DNA of 64,000 bases from Linnemannia schmuckeri (Eukaryota > Mortierellomycota > Mortierellomycetes > Mortierellales > Mortierellaceae): the NCBI GenBank assembly GCA_029449235.1, contig JANATG010000011.1, positions 1,146,001 to 1,210,000 on the forward strand, read 5' to 3'. The translations under genes and the position numbers were made by a program. Numbering within the stretch: the stretch's first letter is position 1; each line of letters opens with the position of its first letter. The notes beneath the pieces were generated by a model, which was not told the origin of the DNA, did no database searches, and was given only the letters and a program-made list of their open reading frames with translations. This document shows positions 33,301-45,356 of this stretch, one piece after another.

Positions 33301-33875
33301 AATGAAATACCTTCTGTATTGGGGAATGCTTCTAGTGGCGTGCGAAGGCGAAGTGATTACAAGGTGATGGTTCCTGAAGGAATTTTGGTGGCGTTGTGAG
33401 ACCGAGGGAGGCCCTAAAAGACTTGGCAACTCAATACTGTTTTGCTTTCACCTCTGCTGGCACGAGTATGCAACGTCAGAGAGGCGCGGTACGACGGTTG
33501 TTCAGTGACGATTGGTCGTATTTCGCATCAATGCGCTGACTATTTTCAACTTCACTGAAACAAAGTTGTGGAGAAGGTGCTTCTTCACCCTAATATCATC
33601 CATTGTTGTCGTGTAAACAGAAGCGGGTATAGGTCTCCTGTACCAACAAGCGGGGCAATGCAGCTGACAGAGTGTTATATAGTCAACGAAAGTTGCCTGG
33701 AGGAGACAAAAGACAAGGCTCTACCTGATACGCCCAGCAAAACTATATGATCCGTCTACCAAACGCGTTTCTCGCAAGCATGAATCCAATTCTCGTCCAA
33801 CATCGATCCTATGTAGAGAGCCATCCATTCCTCCTCCTATGCCCTAGGTATCCAAGGTGTCTAGTTGTTGTTTTA

Positions 33876-33922
<47 letters not shown>

Positions 33923-34812
33923 TTTCGCTGCCACAGATTTGTCGACTGTTGCTCATGAGCGTGTTGTTTGAGGCGAAGTGATGATGAACGTACTTTAATT
34001 TGGAGAGACATGGTAGACATGATTTTATTTCACACTCACTTCTGCGGGCGAGAGCAACCGGACCTTGAGACAATCTAGGCCGAGCACTGTATTCATAGAT
34101 TTTAGGCTTATGCCTGAAGCTCTATGCTTGTTCAGATTTGCACGTTGTCCCTCATCACTGTAGATGAGTGTTCCCCTTTTTCTTGTCATGGCCCTTGGGA
34201 AAGGAAAGTAATTCATTCACTCAGAGAAATGAAAAGCAACAAAAGCCAACCAGCACGTCAACTCGTCACTCCTAAAAATAAGCATAAAAACAAACAAAAG
34301 TCGATTCCTCCCCACAATGAAAAATGGAAATCGGAGAATTGGAGAAGAGGAGGAAGGAGTGGATGGCAAGTGAGAGACATCGCCACCCTCCCTTTTACAT
34401 CGTCGGTTTTGATGAAAAGCGGCTTTTGAGGCGAAATGGGTGGCGGTTCATATTGTCAAGTGATGGATGGGCTTGTTTTGTTTTTACTTTTGCTAGATGA
34501 CAAGGAGTAGGAAATGAATATGCATACCCGGTAATAGACAGCGATGAAGAGAACAGGAAGGCGCACAGAAAGAGTATAATGTATATGTGACGAATGAAAA
34601 TGGTCTAGGTCCTAGGTCTCATCAACGACCCTGACTTCCAAAAAACAGTTGAAAAGGAACCTCCAACCCCTATGATTTTTTTGTTCATCATCAGCTTCTT
34701 TCAACAACACTTCCACAGCAACAACAAAAAGTAACTCCACTCAGGTTCTCAGGCACCAACAAACACGCATTCTCCCCAACCCTTCAAACTCGCTCAAGTT
34801 TCTCATTTGAAC
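33301..34812. other. intergenic spacer between eight-cysteine genes
   Basis: No gene is supported. It contains the TTA microsatellite at 33878-33922 and short unsupported frames (for example 34124-34429). The last ~120 bp before 34813 is A/C-rich leader. Confidence 0.4.
33878..33922 (+). repeat. (TTA)n microsatellite
   Basis: An uninterrupted run of about 15 TTA units. Confidence 0.9.
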
Positions 34813-35256
34813 ATGCATTTCCAAGCCATCATTGCATCCGTCCTCGTCTTGGCCTCCCTCGCCGCCGCTCAAGCCCCCCCCACCGCCCCTACTGACCCTG
34901 TGGCCTGCGGCAACTGTCTCAACAAGGGCGCCGAATCCCTGAACGCTAACTGTGCCGGTCTTACAGGTCTGACACAGCCCCCTAACATGGTCGGTCAGTT
35001 GACCGATGTCCAGAAGAAGTGTCTCTGCGCGATTGCCTCGTCCTCGACCTGGCTCAATGAGTGTGCCAAGCCCGAGATCTGCGGCCAGGCCATCACCGAG
35101 GGGCTTCTCCAGTCCTATGCTGCCCTCAAGACCCAGGTCTGTCCCGCTGGTAGTGTTACCGCTGCTGGAAATACTGGCAACTTGTGTACTGGCTCAAAGT
35201 CTGCTGCTGCTGGCTTTACCGTTGCTGCTGCTGCTGTCCTTGGTGCTCTCTTTTAA
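34813..35256 (+). CDS. GPI-anchored eight-cysteine protein 4
   Basis: Single exon, 147 residues. The signal peptide is about 1-20 (MHFQAIIASVLVLASLAAAQ). The domain is C-x2-C-L-x10-C-x22-C-L-C-x11-C-x5-C-x19-C with TWLNEC, plus one extra Cys in the stalk. The C terminus is hydrophobic (GFTVAAAAVLGALF) after small residues, a GPI signal. Its loop lengths place it apart from proteins 2 and 3, but the invariant CLC and W-x3-C motifs hold. Probable cell-surface protein of unknown function. Confidence 0.82.
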   Translation: MHFQAIIASVLVLASLAAAQAPPTAPTDPVACGNCLNKGAESLNANCAGLTGLTQPPNMVGQLTDVQKKCLCAIASSSTWLNECAKPEICGQAITEGLLQSYAALKTQVCPAGSVTAAGNTGNLCTGSKSAAAGFTVAAAAVLGALF

Positions 35257-35352
35257 ATGACAAACAAGGCATGCACGCTTGCTCCCCTCTCTCCTACGAG
35301 GCATAGACTGTCGAACATAACGTTGTATCATAATTATCTTATTGATGTGAAA

Positions 35353-35358
35353 AATAAA
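35353..35358 (+). terminator. poly(A) signal
   Basis: AATAAA lies 97 bp after the stop of the 34813 gene. Confidence 0.45.
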
Positions 35359-35555
35359 ATAGGGTGATCCGTCCCTGATCCATTCAGTTTGTGTGTGACT
35401 TGAGTTGCATTCGCCCAACAAGTGGCTCACATTGTTCTATATCACGTACATTTTGAGAGATCACGCAACTTTTCTTTCTTCCTTTTTTACCTCCCAGTCT
35501 TTCCCGCCTTTCGCATTCACTTTCCCCCTTTTCTCTTACCCTCGTCCACAAGAAA

Positions 35556-36742
35556 ATGTCCAAAGAGCACTGCTACTACTGCTTCGACTCACTCGTCGCT
35601 CATTTTGACAGACGGCCCGTCTCACCGCCCACCTTCGACAACAGCCCCTTGTAAGTTCCTCTTCATGTCATTGTCTACTCTCTGTTGCTTTTTCGACCAG
35701 CTTTCTAACTCTACTTTTGAATTTTTTGCTTTGTCAAACAATAGTCCATTATTTGTGACATGGTCGACGAGTGAAGACGGGACAACAAAGGACTTGAGGC
35801 TTCGTGGATGTATCGGGAACTTTAGCGCCATGCCCCTGCACTCTGGCCTAAAGGAATATGCTCTCACCAGGTTCGTCCTCCGTCCTCGGATACTCTTTTT
35901 GTGAATGTTGTCGTGGGTGATGTTGCATCTAGAATACGAGCGCTGAACACCAACATTCTTTGTTACGTTTTTATATACGCAGCGCATTTAAGGATGGACG
36001 GTTCTCACCGATTGACAGGAAAGAGCTTCTTTCGCTCGTTTGCGGGTAAGGCTTTTGTTCTTTCTTTCTTCACACCCAGAGAGGTCTGCGGAAAATGAAA
36101 AAAATCTGGTTATTACCATTTGTTTCATCTTAACCCTTCACACTTACTAACGAGGAATCTTTCTGCCTTTGGCCCATGCTGGATAGGGTGTCACTCCTGG
36201 TTGACTTTGAGGATGGCGACGACTATCTCGACTGGGAGGTAATACTTCTCTTTCTTATTTCCTTATCGATTTCTTTTCGAGGAACGGAAGAAGGGAGAGG
36301 TCATTGGGGTCTCGCAGAAACGAACGGAGGGATGAAGCGCCTGCTTTTTTTGCTAAAATTTGTTTCTGTTTATGTGTGACCTCATCTGACCCGTTTCTTT
36401 GTCACTCTTCCCTCGTCCTTTCGCCGTCCTCTCTTGTTCTATTCCTCTCCCGTCTCTTTCCATTACTTCATGCATACATATAAAAACCAACAACGACAGG
36501 TTGGTCGTCATGGAATCTGGATTGAATTCAAAGATGCCAGGGGCCGCAAGAAGACAGCAACATATCTGCCCGAGGTGGCCAAGGAGCAAGGATGGACCAA
36601 GGAGAAGGCTATCGAGTCTTTGCTGCGAAAGGGAGGCTATCGGGATGCAATCAGTCAGGAATTTCTGGACTCTGTCATCTTGACACGTTACCAAAGTCGT
36701 AAGGCTCAAGTCACCTACCAGGACTATGTCGATGCTTTGTAA
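35556..36742 (+). CDS. AMMECR1 family protein
   Basis: Exons 35556-35650, 35745-35870, 35983-36045, 36187-36238 and 36500-36742 give 192 residues, close to the domain-only length of this family. Diagnostic segments are LRGCIGNFSAMPLHSGLKEYAL, with the near-invariant RGCIG motif, then SLLVDFE, DWEVGRHGIWIEF and LTRYQS. Known members (human AMMECR1, yeast YOR289W) are conserved from archaea to humans, and their molecular activity is unsettled; the RGCIG-like hexapeptide lines a conserved pocket. The second intron uses a GTTCGT donor, less typical than the GTAAGT seen elsewhere. N-terminal MSKEHCYYCFDSLVAHF matches the usual family start. Confidence 0.92.
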
Positions 36743-37191
36743 GCGAGAGAGGTAGAGAGAGAATGAGAGAGAGGAAGAGAGGTATGTTGGAGACCGAGGA
36801 AGAGGAGGGGCTCTGCCCTGTAGGTTAGTTTGGTGGCCAATAGACATTGTTTTTTCATGTTTTCTCTCACGCACACTTTGGCACCTTTTACAAACTCTCG
36901 CAGCTCTGTCAGGATATCATCACTATCAGTTATTGTCCGAGAAATACAAAAACAACAAAAAGACTGTGCCTGAAAGAAAGAGAAAAAAAAAATGCCAAGT
37001 CACACGTTTCCAGCAAAATGTCAAGAACAAAAAAGAGTTTCCACTTCATGCGAATGTACTCTCTCATCTCTGCTTTCATTCAACATAAACAACCATTATC
37101 ATAACAACAGCACCCCCATCACCAACGCAAACACCAAACACCAACTGAAACTGCAGAAATACAATACACAAACACACACGCACACTCAACA

Positions 37192-38448
37192 ATGGCGCCA
37201 CGCTTCCCACCACAGAGTCGAATGCCAACTCTGCTCCCACAAAAAACAGACGTGCTTTGGTATCCACGCGAACGCGAGGTCGAGCATATGCACGATGAGC
37301 TCTCACACGAAGAAAAAGAGTTTGCCACCAAGGTAGGTAGAGTCTAGAGAGAGTGAAAAAAAATATGGCGGGACTATGGCTTTTTCTTAATTTTATCGAT
37401 ATGTGAATACTGTACTTGACGCTTAACGACAACATCTCTTGTGTATGTGCGCGTGTTTTTTTTTAATAGCTGAAGAAGATCAGGTTCTCGGGCACACACT
37501 TAATCCCCGCCGGGCTCTCCAAGCCTTTCATTGTAAGTCCCCAAACGATAAAAAAGAAACTTTCTATGCAATATTGGCTACTTTCTTGTTCAATCAAGCT
37601 TGCTTCAAAGTACCCATGATAAAGAAATTAATTCCAACACAAAATATACTTCTCCTCAACAAAAAAAATAGGACATGGACGAAGGCGAGGATGACGACGA
37701 AGAAGACGAGGACGAAGAGGATGACGAGGACGCAGAAGGAGAAGGCGAAGGGGAAGGCGAAGGGGAAGGCGAGGATGATCTGGATATGGGACGAGACCTT
37801 GACGAGGACATTGGTCAATCCGGTGATGAGGAACACGGTGAGGAGGACGACGAAGATACTCACAACTACAACGATAAGAGCAATAGTATCGAAGACAATG
37901 ACAGTCAACAGGATATGATGCTGATCATGGACCGTCTGTTGGAAAAAGAACATCGGAGCATGACGATCCATGAGCAGGATGAACTGGATCATTGCCAGAG
38001 GATTGACGAACAGTCGTTCATCTACAGTCCGTACCCATCCCGCCGCTACCACAAAGACTATAACGGCGGCAACAACAATGGTAGTGACGACGACGAGGGC
38101 GATATCGATGATATTAACAATATTATCGATGGTAGAGACACCCAGTTCATTCGCCACCGTCTACGTCCGAGTGAATCCTACCACGACGAAAAAGAAGACG
38201 ATGATGTTGTTCGACAGGGTTTTGATGAAGACGGCCAAGGCGATATGCCCAGATGGTCGAGGCAACAACAACTCATGGGGCGGCAACTCTTACAACAACA
38301 GCAACAAGAGGAAGAAGAAATTTACGAGGAGCGCGATCTAGACGCCGATATCGAAGTCGCAAGCAGTTTCGGTGGTGGCAGTGACTACGATGAGTATGAC
38401 CACGACGAATGCACTTCGCGGTATCGGACGCCATCTCCACAATTGTGA
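37192..38448 (+). CDS. anaphase-promoting complex subunit 15-like protein with long acidic tail
   Basis: Exons 37192-37332, 37470-37532 and 37672-38448 give 326 residues. The first ~70 residues fit the APC15/Mnd2 pattern: a short MPTLLPQKTDVLWYP (compare LFPxxxETLWF in animals), a helix with ELSHEEKEF, then HLIPAGLSKP before an acidic run. In the family this N-terminal part docks on the APC/C platform and the acidic tail follows. Here the tail is far longer than in the ~120-residue animal protein, with poly Asp/Glu/Gly at about 69-110, then Gln- and Asp-rich sequence to the end. APC15 promotes turnover of the mitotic checkpoint complex. The assignment rests on short motifs, so moderate confidence. 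Confidence 0.65.
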
Positions 38449-38459
38449 ACGACAAAGCA

Positions 38460-38465
38460 AATAAA
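38460..38465 (+). terminator. poly(A) signal
   Basis: AATAAA lies 12 bp after the stop of the APC15-like gene. Only 166 bp separate that stop from the convergent USP7-like stop. Confidence 0.45.
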
Positions 38466-38614
38466 AACACAAGAAAAAGGATATATGTTTGAATTGGTTG
38501 TTATTGTCGGCAGTTATTTAGTAATGTTTTTTTTGGGGGGTTGTTGTTTGTTAATGTTTTACGCTCTTCCGCCTGCTCAATCCTGCTCCGCGGTCTGCTC
38601 TGTCAAAGTCTTCT

Positions 38615-41600
38615 CTATCCTCTAATGAAAATAGCCTTCTCTGCTCCCAGACGGTTGCTTCGGCCGCTCTTGTCCACATGGTCCAAGCCAAGGACATCCC
38701 CTGACGAAAGCTCGACCTCTGAAAGAATATCGTCATCGTTGAGGGCGTTGATCTTGCCGGTGCTTTGGCACAAGGAGAACTTGACCTTGGCAAAATCCTT
38801 ATCAGACATACCGAGTCTTGCATGAATACGAGCCTTCAAGTCCGCAAACCTCTCACCCTATAAAGTGAAGACAGAAAAGAAGGCAATATGTTAGCAGAGT
38901 TCACAGAGTCACGCTCTTCCATATTAATAAACATCAACATGCCGTATGAACAAATGTAATGGTGCGGTACCTCTCTGATAACCATCTTAAATGGAACACT
39001 GTGAAGGCGACCGAGATCTCCGGTAAAGTGAACGCATGAGATGAGCTGTTCCGTATCGCCACGCTCGTACTCGTCTGTTGGAATCTCCTCGACGTAGAGG
39101 CTGAGAGAGTCGGGAATATTGCTAATGGGATCCATGGGGCCATATTCCTTAATCAGCTTGCCATTGTAGACCGAGAATGTCCTCAGCTTTTGAGTGCCAT
39201 TGGGTGCAAGCTTGATCTTTGGCAACAGCGCCTCGATAACCCCATTCAACGTGCTCGTCTTCAATAGCATCAGCTCGTGAGTCGTCTACGTAGCATCAAA
39301 AGAAAAGAAAATAGTATGGTTAACATCAGTAGCAGGCATCAAAAGTTCAAACACATGGATGGACATTCCATTCAGCGATGATAAAATTCCCGACAACCTA
39401 CCTCATCCTTCATGGTGGACCCGATCCATGTGACCTTGATTACACGTTTGCTTTCGAGTTCGACGATGCTAATATCCAACTTCTCGTAAAAGATTACATG
39501 CGTGTTGTTGCCTTGGTGTGCATACCCTGAGGAAAGCATCTCTTGAAGTTGAAGATTCGTCGACCTCTTGATGGTGGTTTTGGGGACGCCACCAGTAATG
39601 GATGCAGATGTAAACTGGATGTGAAGGGGGTCCGTTCCAAGTCTCTCTGCTAGCTTTGTTGCCACCTGGTCGTACGTGCTCTTCTTGCTGAGCTCGATAG
39701 AATACGTCTGCAACGTGGGGTCCTCGCTATTCTTGGGCTTGAAGTCGACAACGATGCGGTTGAAGATGTAGTCGTAGTACTGAGGAATAGTCGTCTTGAC
39801 GTTCTGCAACGCCAACTCCGTCGCTCTGATGTTAAGAGGGAATCATGTTAGTAAGGCATATAAGCAATGGGTCAGCCACTGGTCAAAGTGAAAATAAACG
39901 ATGACAATCGAAACAACTTACTCCTTGGGGGTCAGCTCCTTCTGGAATACAATAATATCACCGCCTTGAATCTCGCACTGATGGAATGTCGACTTCATCT
40001 TCATGGGCTCGATCATTAGAGGCTTGATCTCCTATTGGGTCCCAGCGCATAAGAACACAAAAAATAAAAGTCAGTTATTTTGTTAGAGGGTAATGCTAGC
40101 CATCAAAAACACAACCATCACTGTACAAAATTAGACTCGTACCTCAAAAAGCTTCAAGGGAGTGTTAGATGGGAAACCCTTCCGCTCGTTCAAGATTGGA
40201 ACGATATCTCCGACCTTGGCATTCTTCTGGACAAAGAGCTTGCCAACTCCCCTATAAACAATCATATTCAAGACAGACAATAGTGGTTACTACAAGCCCC
40301 GCAATGCAAGCTAGCGATCGAAAAAAAAAGTCAAGCCAGCCGTGGACTTACTCTAGAGTAGAGGCGAAGGGGTCGTAGTACTTGATGAAGATCATAATCG
40401 CGCCGTTGGGTGCATCTCCAGCAACAGGGAATCCCTTAGGTGAACCGTTAGGGTCAGCAAACTCGATGTAGCACTTCAAGTCGGGCTGTGCACGCGTTCC
40501 ATACTTCTCCCTAACGTGTTCCATGGCTAAAATGAACAAAGGTAAATGCAACAGTTGGTGAACTGTACAAAATAGCGCGTCCTGCTGAATGTCACAAATG
40601 AAACTCGTGTTCTACTTACTGGAGTTCAAATCAGCATCAGGGATAGGCACGTCGGTACGGACAGTGTCGTTCTGGCGCTTAACAAGCGTCCAAACACGGA
40701 TTTGATCCTCCGAAAGACCGTAGCTCTCTGCAACAACGCTCTTGAAGGTGGCGAATGTATCCTGCTTCCGCACCTTCAAAATCTTTCCAGCAGAAGATGC
40801 AGGGCTAAACAAGTCGACGCCGTCATGAGCCTTGAAGTCGACATCGGAGATGACTCGGGCGTTGAAATATAACAGCAATTCATCCCGCTCCTTGCGTCTG
40901 TTTTCAATTGCTTGCCGCTCGGCATCCAGACGGAGTTGCAAGTGCTCAGGGACGTCACCTGCCTGTAGTGGCTTGAGGACCTCATCCATGGCATTGTCAC
41001 GGACATACACCAACATATAGGCGTTTGTGAAGCGCTTATGGCGGTTCAACTGACGCATAGCCAAGTTCATGGCGCCAAGATTCTCCAGGGGTTCACCACC
41101 GCCATAGTTCTCGTCCAAGACTTCCTTCATCGTAGCCTGGGTGACGCGATCATCGTCGAAGCGATACCACTTGCCATCGCGTTCGGGCTTGAGCAAAGCA
41201 AAATAGTGACCACCATGAAGATCTCCCGAATGAACCAACACACTATATGGAAAGTGAGAATTAAGTAAAGTCAGTATGAATGCAACGCAAGGTAGTGCAT
41301 GGGCATAACGAAAAGTAGTATTCATACACATGAATTAACCTACCCATGCAAAGTGTAATTGAAACCATCGGGTCCAGCCTTTTGCTTCTCTTCGCCATCA
41401 GCAACAAAATCGGCCAAGTCGATGTTGAGAGGGAACTCGTGTCGGTCGTTGATTTTGACCATAGCATCACGTTCAATATCGTACTCAAAACGCTTCAGTT
41501 GGAGGTGAAGAACGTTGGGCAAAGACTCAAAAATGACACCTTTCCTTGCATCCTAAAAGGTCAAATGATAATATAGCATGCGTGAGAAACTTTTCGAAAA

Positions 41601-43952
41601 CGAAGTCCAGACCTGGCTAAAAAGTCATCGTTGAAATATTACCTGAAGTCCATGACCCTCTGCTTGATATTTGTTCTCTCCATCCAAGGTTTCCACATCA
41701 ATGTAGTTGGCAAATGAATCCCGCAACGTTTGGCAACCCTTGACATTCAGCTGGATGTCTAATAGAATTAAATAAAAGAGAGCCGTGCCCGTGTTCGATT
41801 AAAACCATGACGTCGTCTTTGTCAAGGACAAGTATGTCGGACAAAACGCAATGATAAGGACTTGCAGCCACATAATTACCAACCAATGGGTACTTACCAT
41901 AAAAGTTTTCCACTCTGGATGATTCATAGTCGACGTTGATGCACTTGATGTAACTCTTCATCTTGCCGACAAAGAGTTTCTGTATAGCACCTTCTGCCGC
42001 AGTTCCCTATATTGACAAAAGCAAAGGCGGTCAAGGTTAGTCCAATCCATGTTTGTTTGACTTTGCGATGATTCTGGCGCAGGGTATGGGTCTTTCAAAC
42101 GTCCCACAGGTGTCCTTTTCAGTACCTTCATCTTTCCCTCCAGATTGTCCTGAAGAACACGGTTGAATTCCTGAACATCGTGCTGCATGAAGCTCTCCAA
42201 GGAGGTCCATCCAAAAGACTTTGTCAACTCGGTTGTATCAACAGCGTTGGGGCTGGTGGCCATCTGGTAGAAAACACGTTGAAGAGCAAGGGCGACAGAC
42301 TTTGAGGGTTCGTCATCAGCGGTGGGGATGGCAAAGACGGACTTGCGGAAGTAGTTGGTAAAGAACAAGGACTGCAGTAGAGAGCTCATGTAGCAAGTGG
42401 CGCCCTGGTTCTTCAAACCAACATATCCTGTCATGGCCTTGGAATCGTAGTTGATGAAGTTGTGCCAGAGGACTCCAGTGGGGTCGTTGTAAACACGGAC
42501 ATAGGCGGTGATAATAGTGCGACCTTTGTCAATCAAAGGCAAGCCGCGTTGATCCAGCGGCGTGTCCAGTTTCCTGATTTCGTGAAAGCGAGTAAAGCCC
42601 CAGTCGGCCTCGTCAACAGTGAAGCGATGGTTTGCAGCTAATTGTCGAGACGCATGGAAAATAGAAACAAGAACTTGTCAATGTTGCCCTCCACTGCACT
42701 TTCCTGGAGCGCGGTCCCTGCAATGTTGATGAACATAGAAGCAAAGAGCACACTGATGAGCTTACTATGCGAGGTGTAGACAGTGGGATCGTCGGGGTTG
42801 GACATCAGGAGAGCAAACTGGGCGCAGACGTGCCAGTTGGGGTCTTGCTGTTCCCTGGGCTCGGCGGAATCCAAGTAGACTGCAACCTGGTCAAGAACGT
42901 TGTTTCCTTGAGGGAAAAGCAAAATGCGCCTATTAGATCAGAAACAAAACAAAACGGGCAGTACGATTAGATGCTATGCTGCCAAGTCGGATATGTAACA
43001 CTCAGCAGCGGTTCACAGCCCGCTCATTTTTCACTACCATAGTGTGTGTGCTCAGGACGAGATCTTCCACATGCAAAAAAAAATGTATCCAACCACACGA
43101 CTTGCCATTTGTAGCCGCCGATCTCAAACTCGGGTCCGGTCACTCGCTTGTCCAAGGCCCTCCAGTCTTTGATGTCCCACTGGAAAGTTTCGCAGGCACG
43201 CTCTTCCAAGTCGGGCATGGGAGGGATCAGCTTTTTAGCCATCCATTCAACTATCACAAGGGCAGCCAGGAATGGCATGGGAAAAGCAGAGACGGTTAGT
43301 AACAGTTTAATTGCATTCCATGCACAGAGAGAGAGAGAGGCACCTGGATAATGATACCCATGGATGGGGTCTCCACAAAAGCGTAACACGTCTTCAAACG
43401 ACGACTGCGCCGGGAGTGAACTGCAAAGACATAGTAAAAGAATAAAGGCGATATTGGATATACCATCTTCGACAGAGTGGGGCTCTTCGACGGCTGGTGG
43501 CTTTTCTTCTACTAGGGACGGGTGGTCGAATTTGATGTCCATTTGATCTTCCTATGCATGCAAATGTTTGACAAGCAGTGTAAGAATGTTGCCTTAGTAA
43601 TCATTCCTTTGACCTGGTTTGCGCAAAGACACAACGCCAAGACGGATGAGGCTCGTTTCCCCTTTTGAGACACTCATTCATTCATAACAAATGAAATATT
43701 GCTCCAGAAAGTTCGATGCAGGGGAATCCCTTTCAACTCCAAGTAGCGTTTTTTTTTTCTTCTTTCTTTCTTGCTTGTTTGTTAGTTTGAGCACATGTGT
43801 TGCGTGTGTCCTAAACACTGATGAGAGTAGGAGCTGTGTTGTCGCACGTCATTGGGTAGGGTTTGTCTACTCTCCTTAATCAAGTTCATTAGAAAAGTGT
43901 CCTTGTCCTGTTGTTTTACCATTTCCTGCTGTGAGGAAGACTGACTTACCAT
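38615..43952 (-). CDS. USP7/Ubp15-type ubiquitin carboxyl-terminal hydrolase
   Basis: Fifteen coding exons in minus order: 43952-43950 (ATG only), 43551-43464, 43250-43097, 42929-42766, 42637-42126, 42006-41898, 41758-41643, 41552-41344, 41242-40620, 40526-40352, 40251-40143, 40031-39922, 39825-39402, 39285-38971 and 38857-38615. This gives 1117 residues, the usual length. The third exon's donor could instead be at 43094. Domains: an acidic N terminus, a MATH domain (about 45-155; ETFQWDIKDW, RILLFPQGNN), a USP catalytic core with Cys box GLKNQGATCYMSSLLQSL (Cys ~218) and His box LHGGHYFALLKP, then C-terminal ubiquitin-like repeats ending AEKAIFIRG. The family removes ubiquitin from nuclear and peroxisomal targets; the C-terminal tail activates the core in USP7. 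It is divergent to the WD40 gene. Confidence 0.93.
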
Positions 43953-44756
43953 TTTGGCGTGAAGATAATTGTAGGCGAGTATGAGGGCGCAGAGGACGAG
44001 GAGAGTCTGAGGATTGGCGAGTCTAGTTAGATAGGGTAAGAGGTCAATGGTGGATAGCTCCGAGTTGGCTCAGCAAGCGGTTGGTCTTGCCGAGAAAATG
44101 GGGGTAGGGGGTGGTGGTGGTGAAGGGTGAGGTGGTGGTATTGTTGTTAGTGTCTGTGGGTGAGAGCGATGCTCAAGGAGAAAAAGAATCACAAAAAACG
44201 AAAAAAAAGAGGAACGAAGACGAAGTGGCGAGAAGAGAAGAAAGGGAAGGAAGGAAGAGAGAAAGAAAGAAAAGAAAGAAAAGAAACAAAAAAATGTCGT
44301 CGCGTCGGAGGGAACAACGAAAAAATGGTCGACTTGTCGACAGTCCAGGTTCACTTCAGGTCAAGAAATATGAAGGGAAACTGTGGAAACAGGAAGAAGA
44401 GAAAGATAAAGAAGAGAACGAAGAAGGAGAGCAAGAAGTGAATGACAAAGGACAACGCATATATAACAACAAACCAGAGGTGGATTTGTTGTTGACGACG
44501 ACGACGACGCTCTGTCTGTCTTTTTCCTCACTCACGACCATGCCCTCTCCTCGCTCAGTTCCCTCCTTTCTTACTTTTTTCCTCGACAGACACATCTCCC
44601 GCGTCGCTTGTCGTTCTTAATGACGTACGGCTCTCATCACGTGTGCCATCGGGACTGCTTTCCCTCCTCCCTCATTTCAAGCCAGTCTAGCTCAGCCAAA
44701 GCAAAGCCCAGCAAGCAACCAGCAAACAAGCACCAACACCCAAAACTATTCCCGCC
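43953..44756. promoter_or_regulatory. shared divergent promoter region (USP7-like / WD40 protein)
   Basis: About 800 bp separate the two divergent start codons. It contains a long purine-rich stretch (44160-44420, AGAAA/GAAAG runs), corresponding to C/T-rich leader on the minus strand, and a TATATAA at 44460-44466. No separate gene is supported, although a purine-rich frame spans 44111-44620. Confidence 0.4.
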
Positions 44757-45319
44757 ATGTCGGCATCAAATGCCCCAGGCCACCAGTCATCACAGCAAGT
44801 CGACCCCGCCATAGAAAAACTCGTCCGCGAGCAAAAGTCTCTTAAGGCAAAGATCGATGTTCTCGAGGCCGAAAACAAGGCCCTCAAAAAATCCCTTTTC
44901 GAACTCTCTTACATCTACTCTGCCCAACTTGGCTCATCTAACAACCATCCCAACAGTAACAGCAACAATACCAACCCGGCGTCGCGTCCACTCAACGATA
45001 ACACCAGCGGAGTCAATGGCAATTTGTCTACATCCTCAACAACCGCGTCATCAACTCAAACTGCCAATAATATCTTCAATGGAACAGGACCTCACCACAG
45101 TGATATGGTCCTGGCCGTCGGACAACTCTTATCCAACATGTCGGCAGCCCAGCAGAGCCACGGCGCAGAGGCTGCGTCATCCAATCCGGCTAATGGCTCT
45201 GACGCGGCATCAAGGGGCACAGATGCGCAGCTCAAGAGTGCGACGGACCTGATCAAAGTCGAGGAAGATAGCGTGCGCCGCCTGAACATGGGCAATATTG
45301 GTGAGTGAGATTCCACCCA

Positions 45320-45356
<37 letters not shown>

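Noticed and set aside
33878..33922. CRISPR-like regular repeat
   Set aside because: It is a plain TTA microsatellite without spacers; the window is eukaryotic and no array-like repeats were seen.
28836..35256. CFEM-domain identity for the eight-cysteine proteins
   Set aside because: CFEM also has eight Cys with a central CxC, but the order and spacing of the other cysteines and the W-x3-C motif differ. The link is left open for profile searches.
43256..43463. A possible extra exon in the USP7-like gene, readable without stops (FEDVLRFCGD...)
   Set aside because: Direct splicing of 43464 to 43250 keeps phase (VEDVEWMAKK), whereas including this segment breaks phase or adds a hydrophobic stretch before the MATH domain.
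44111..44620. 169-codon purine-rich frame between USP7-like and WD40 genes
   Set aside because: Lys/Arg/Glu low complexity on the strand opposite a C/T-rich leader; it fits promoter/leader sequence of the USP7-like gene.
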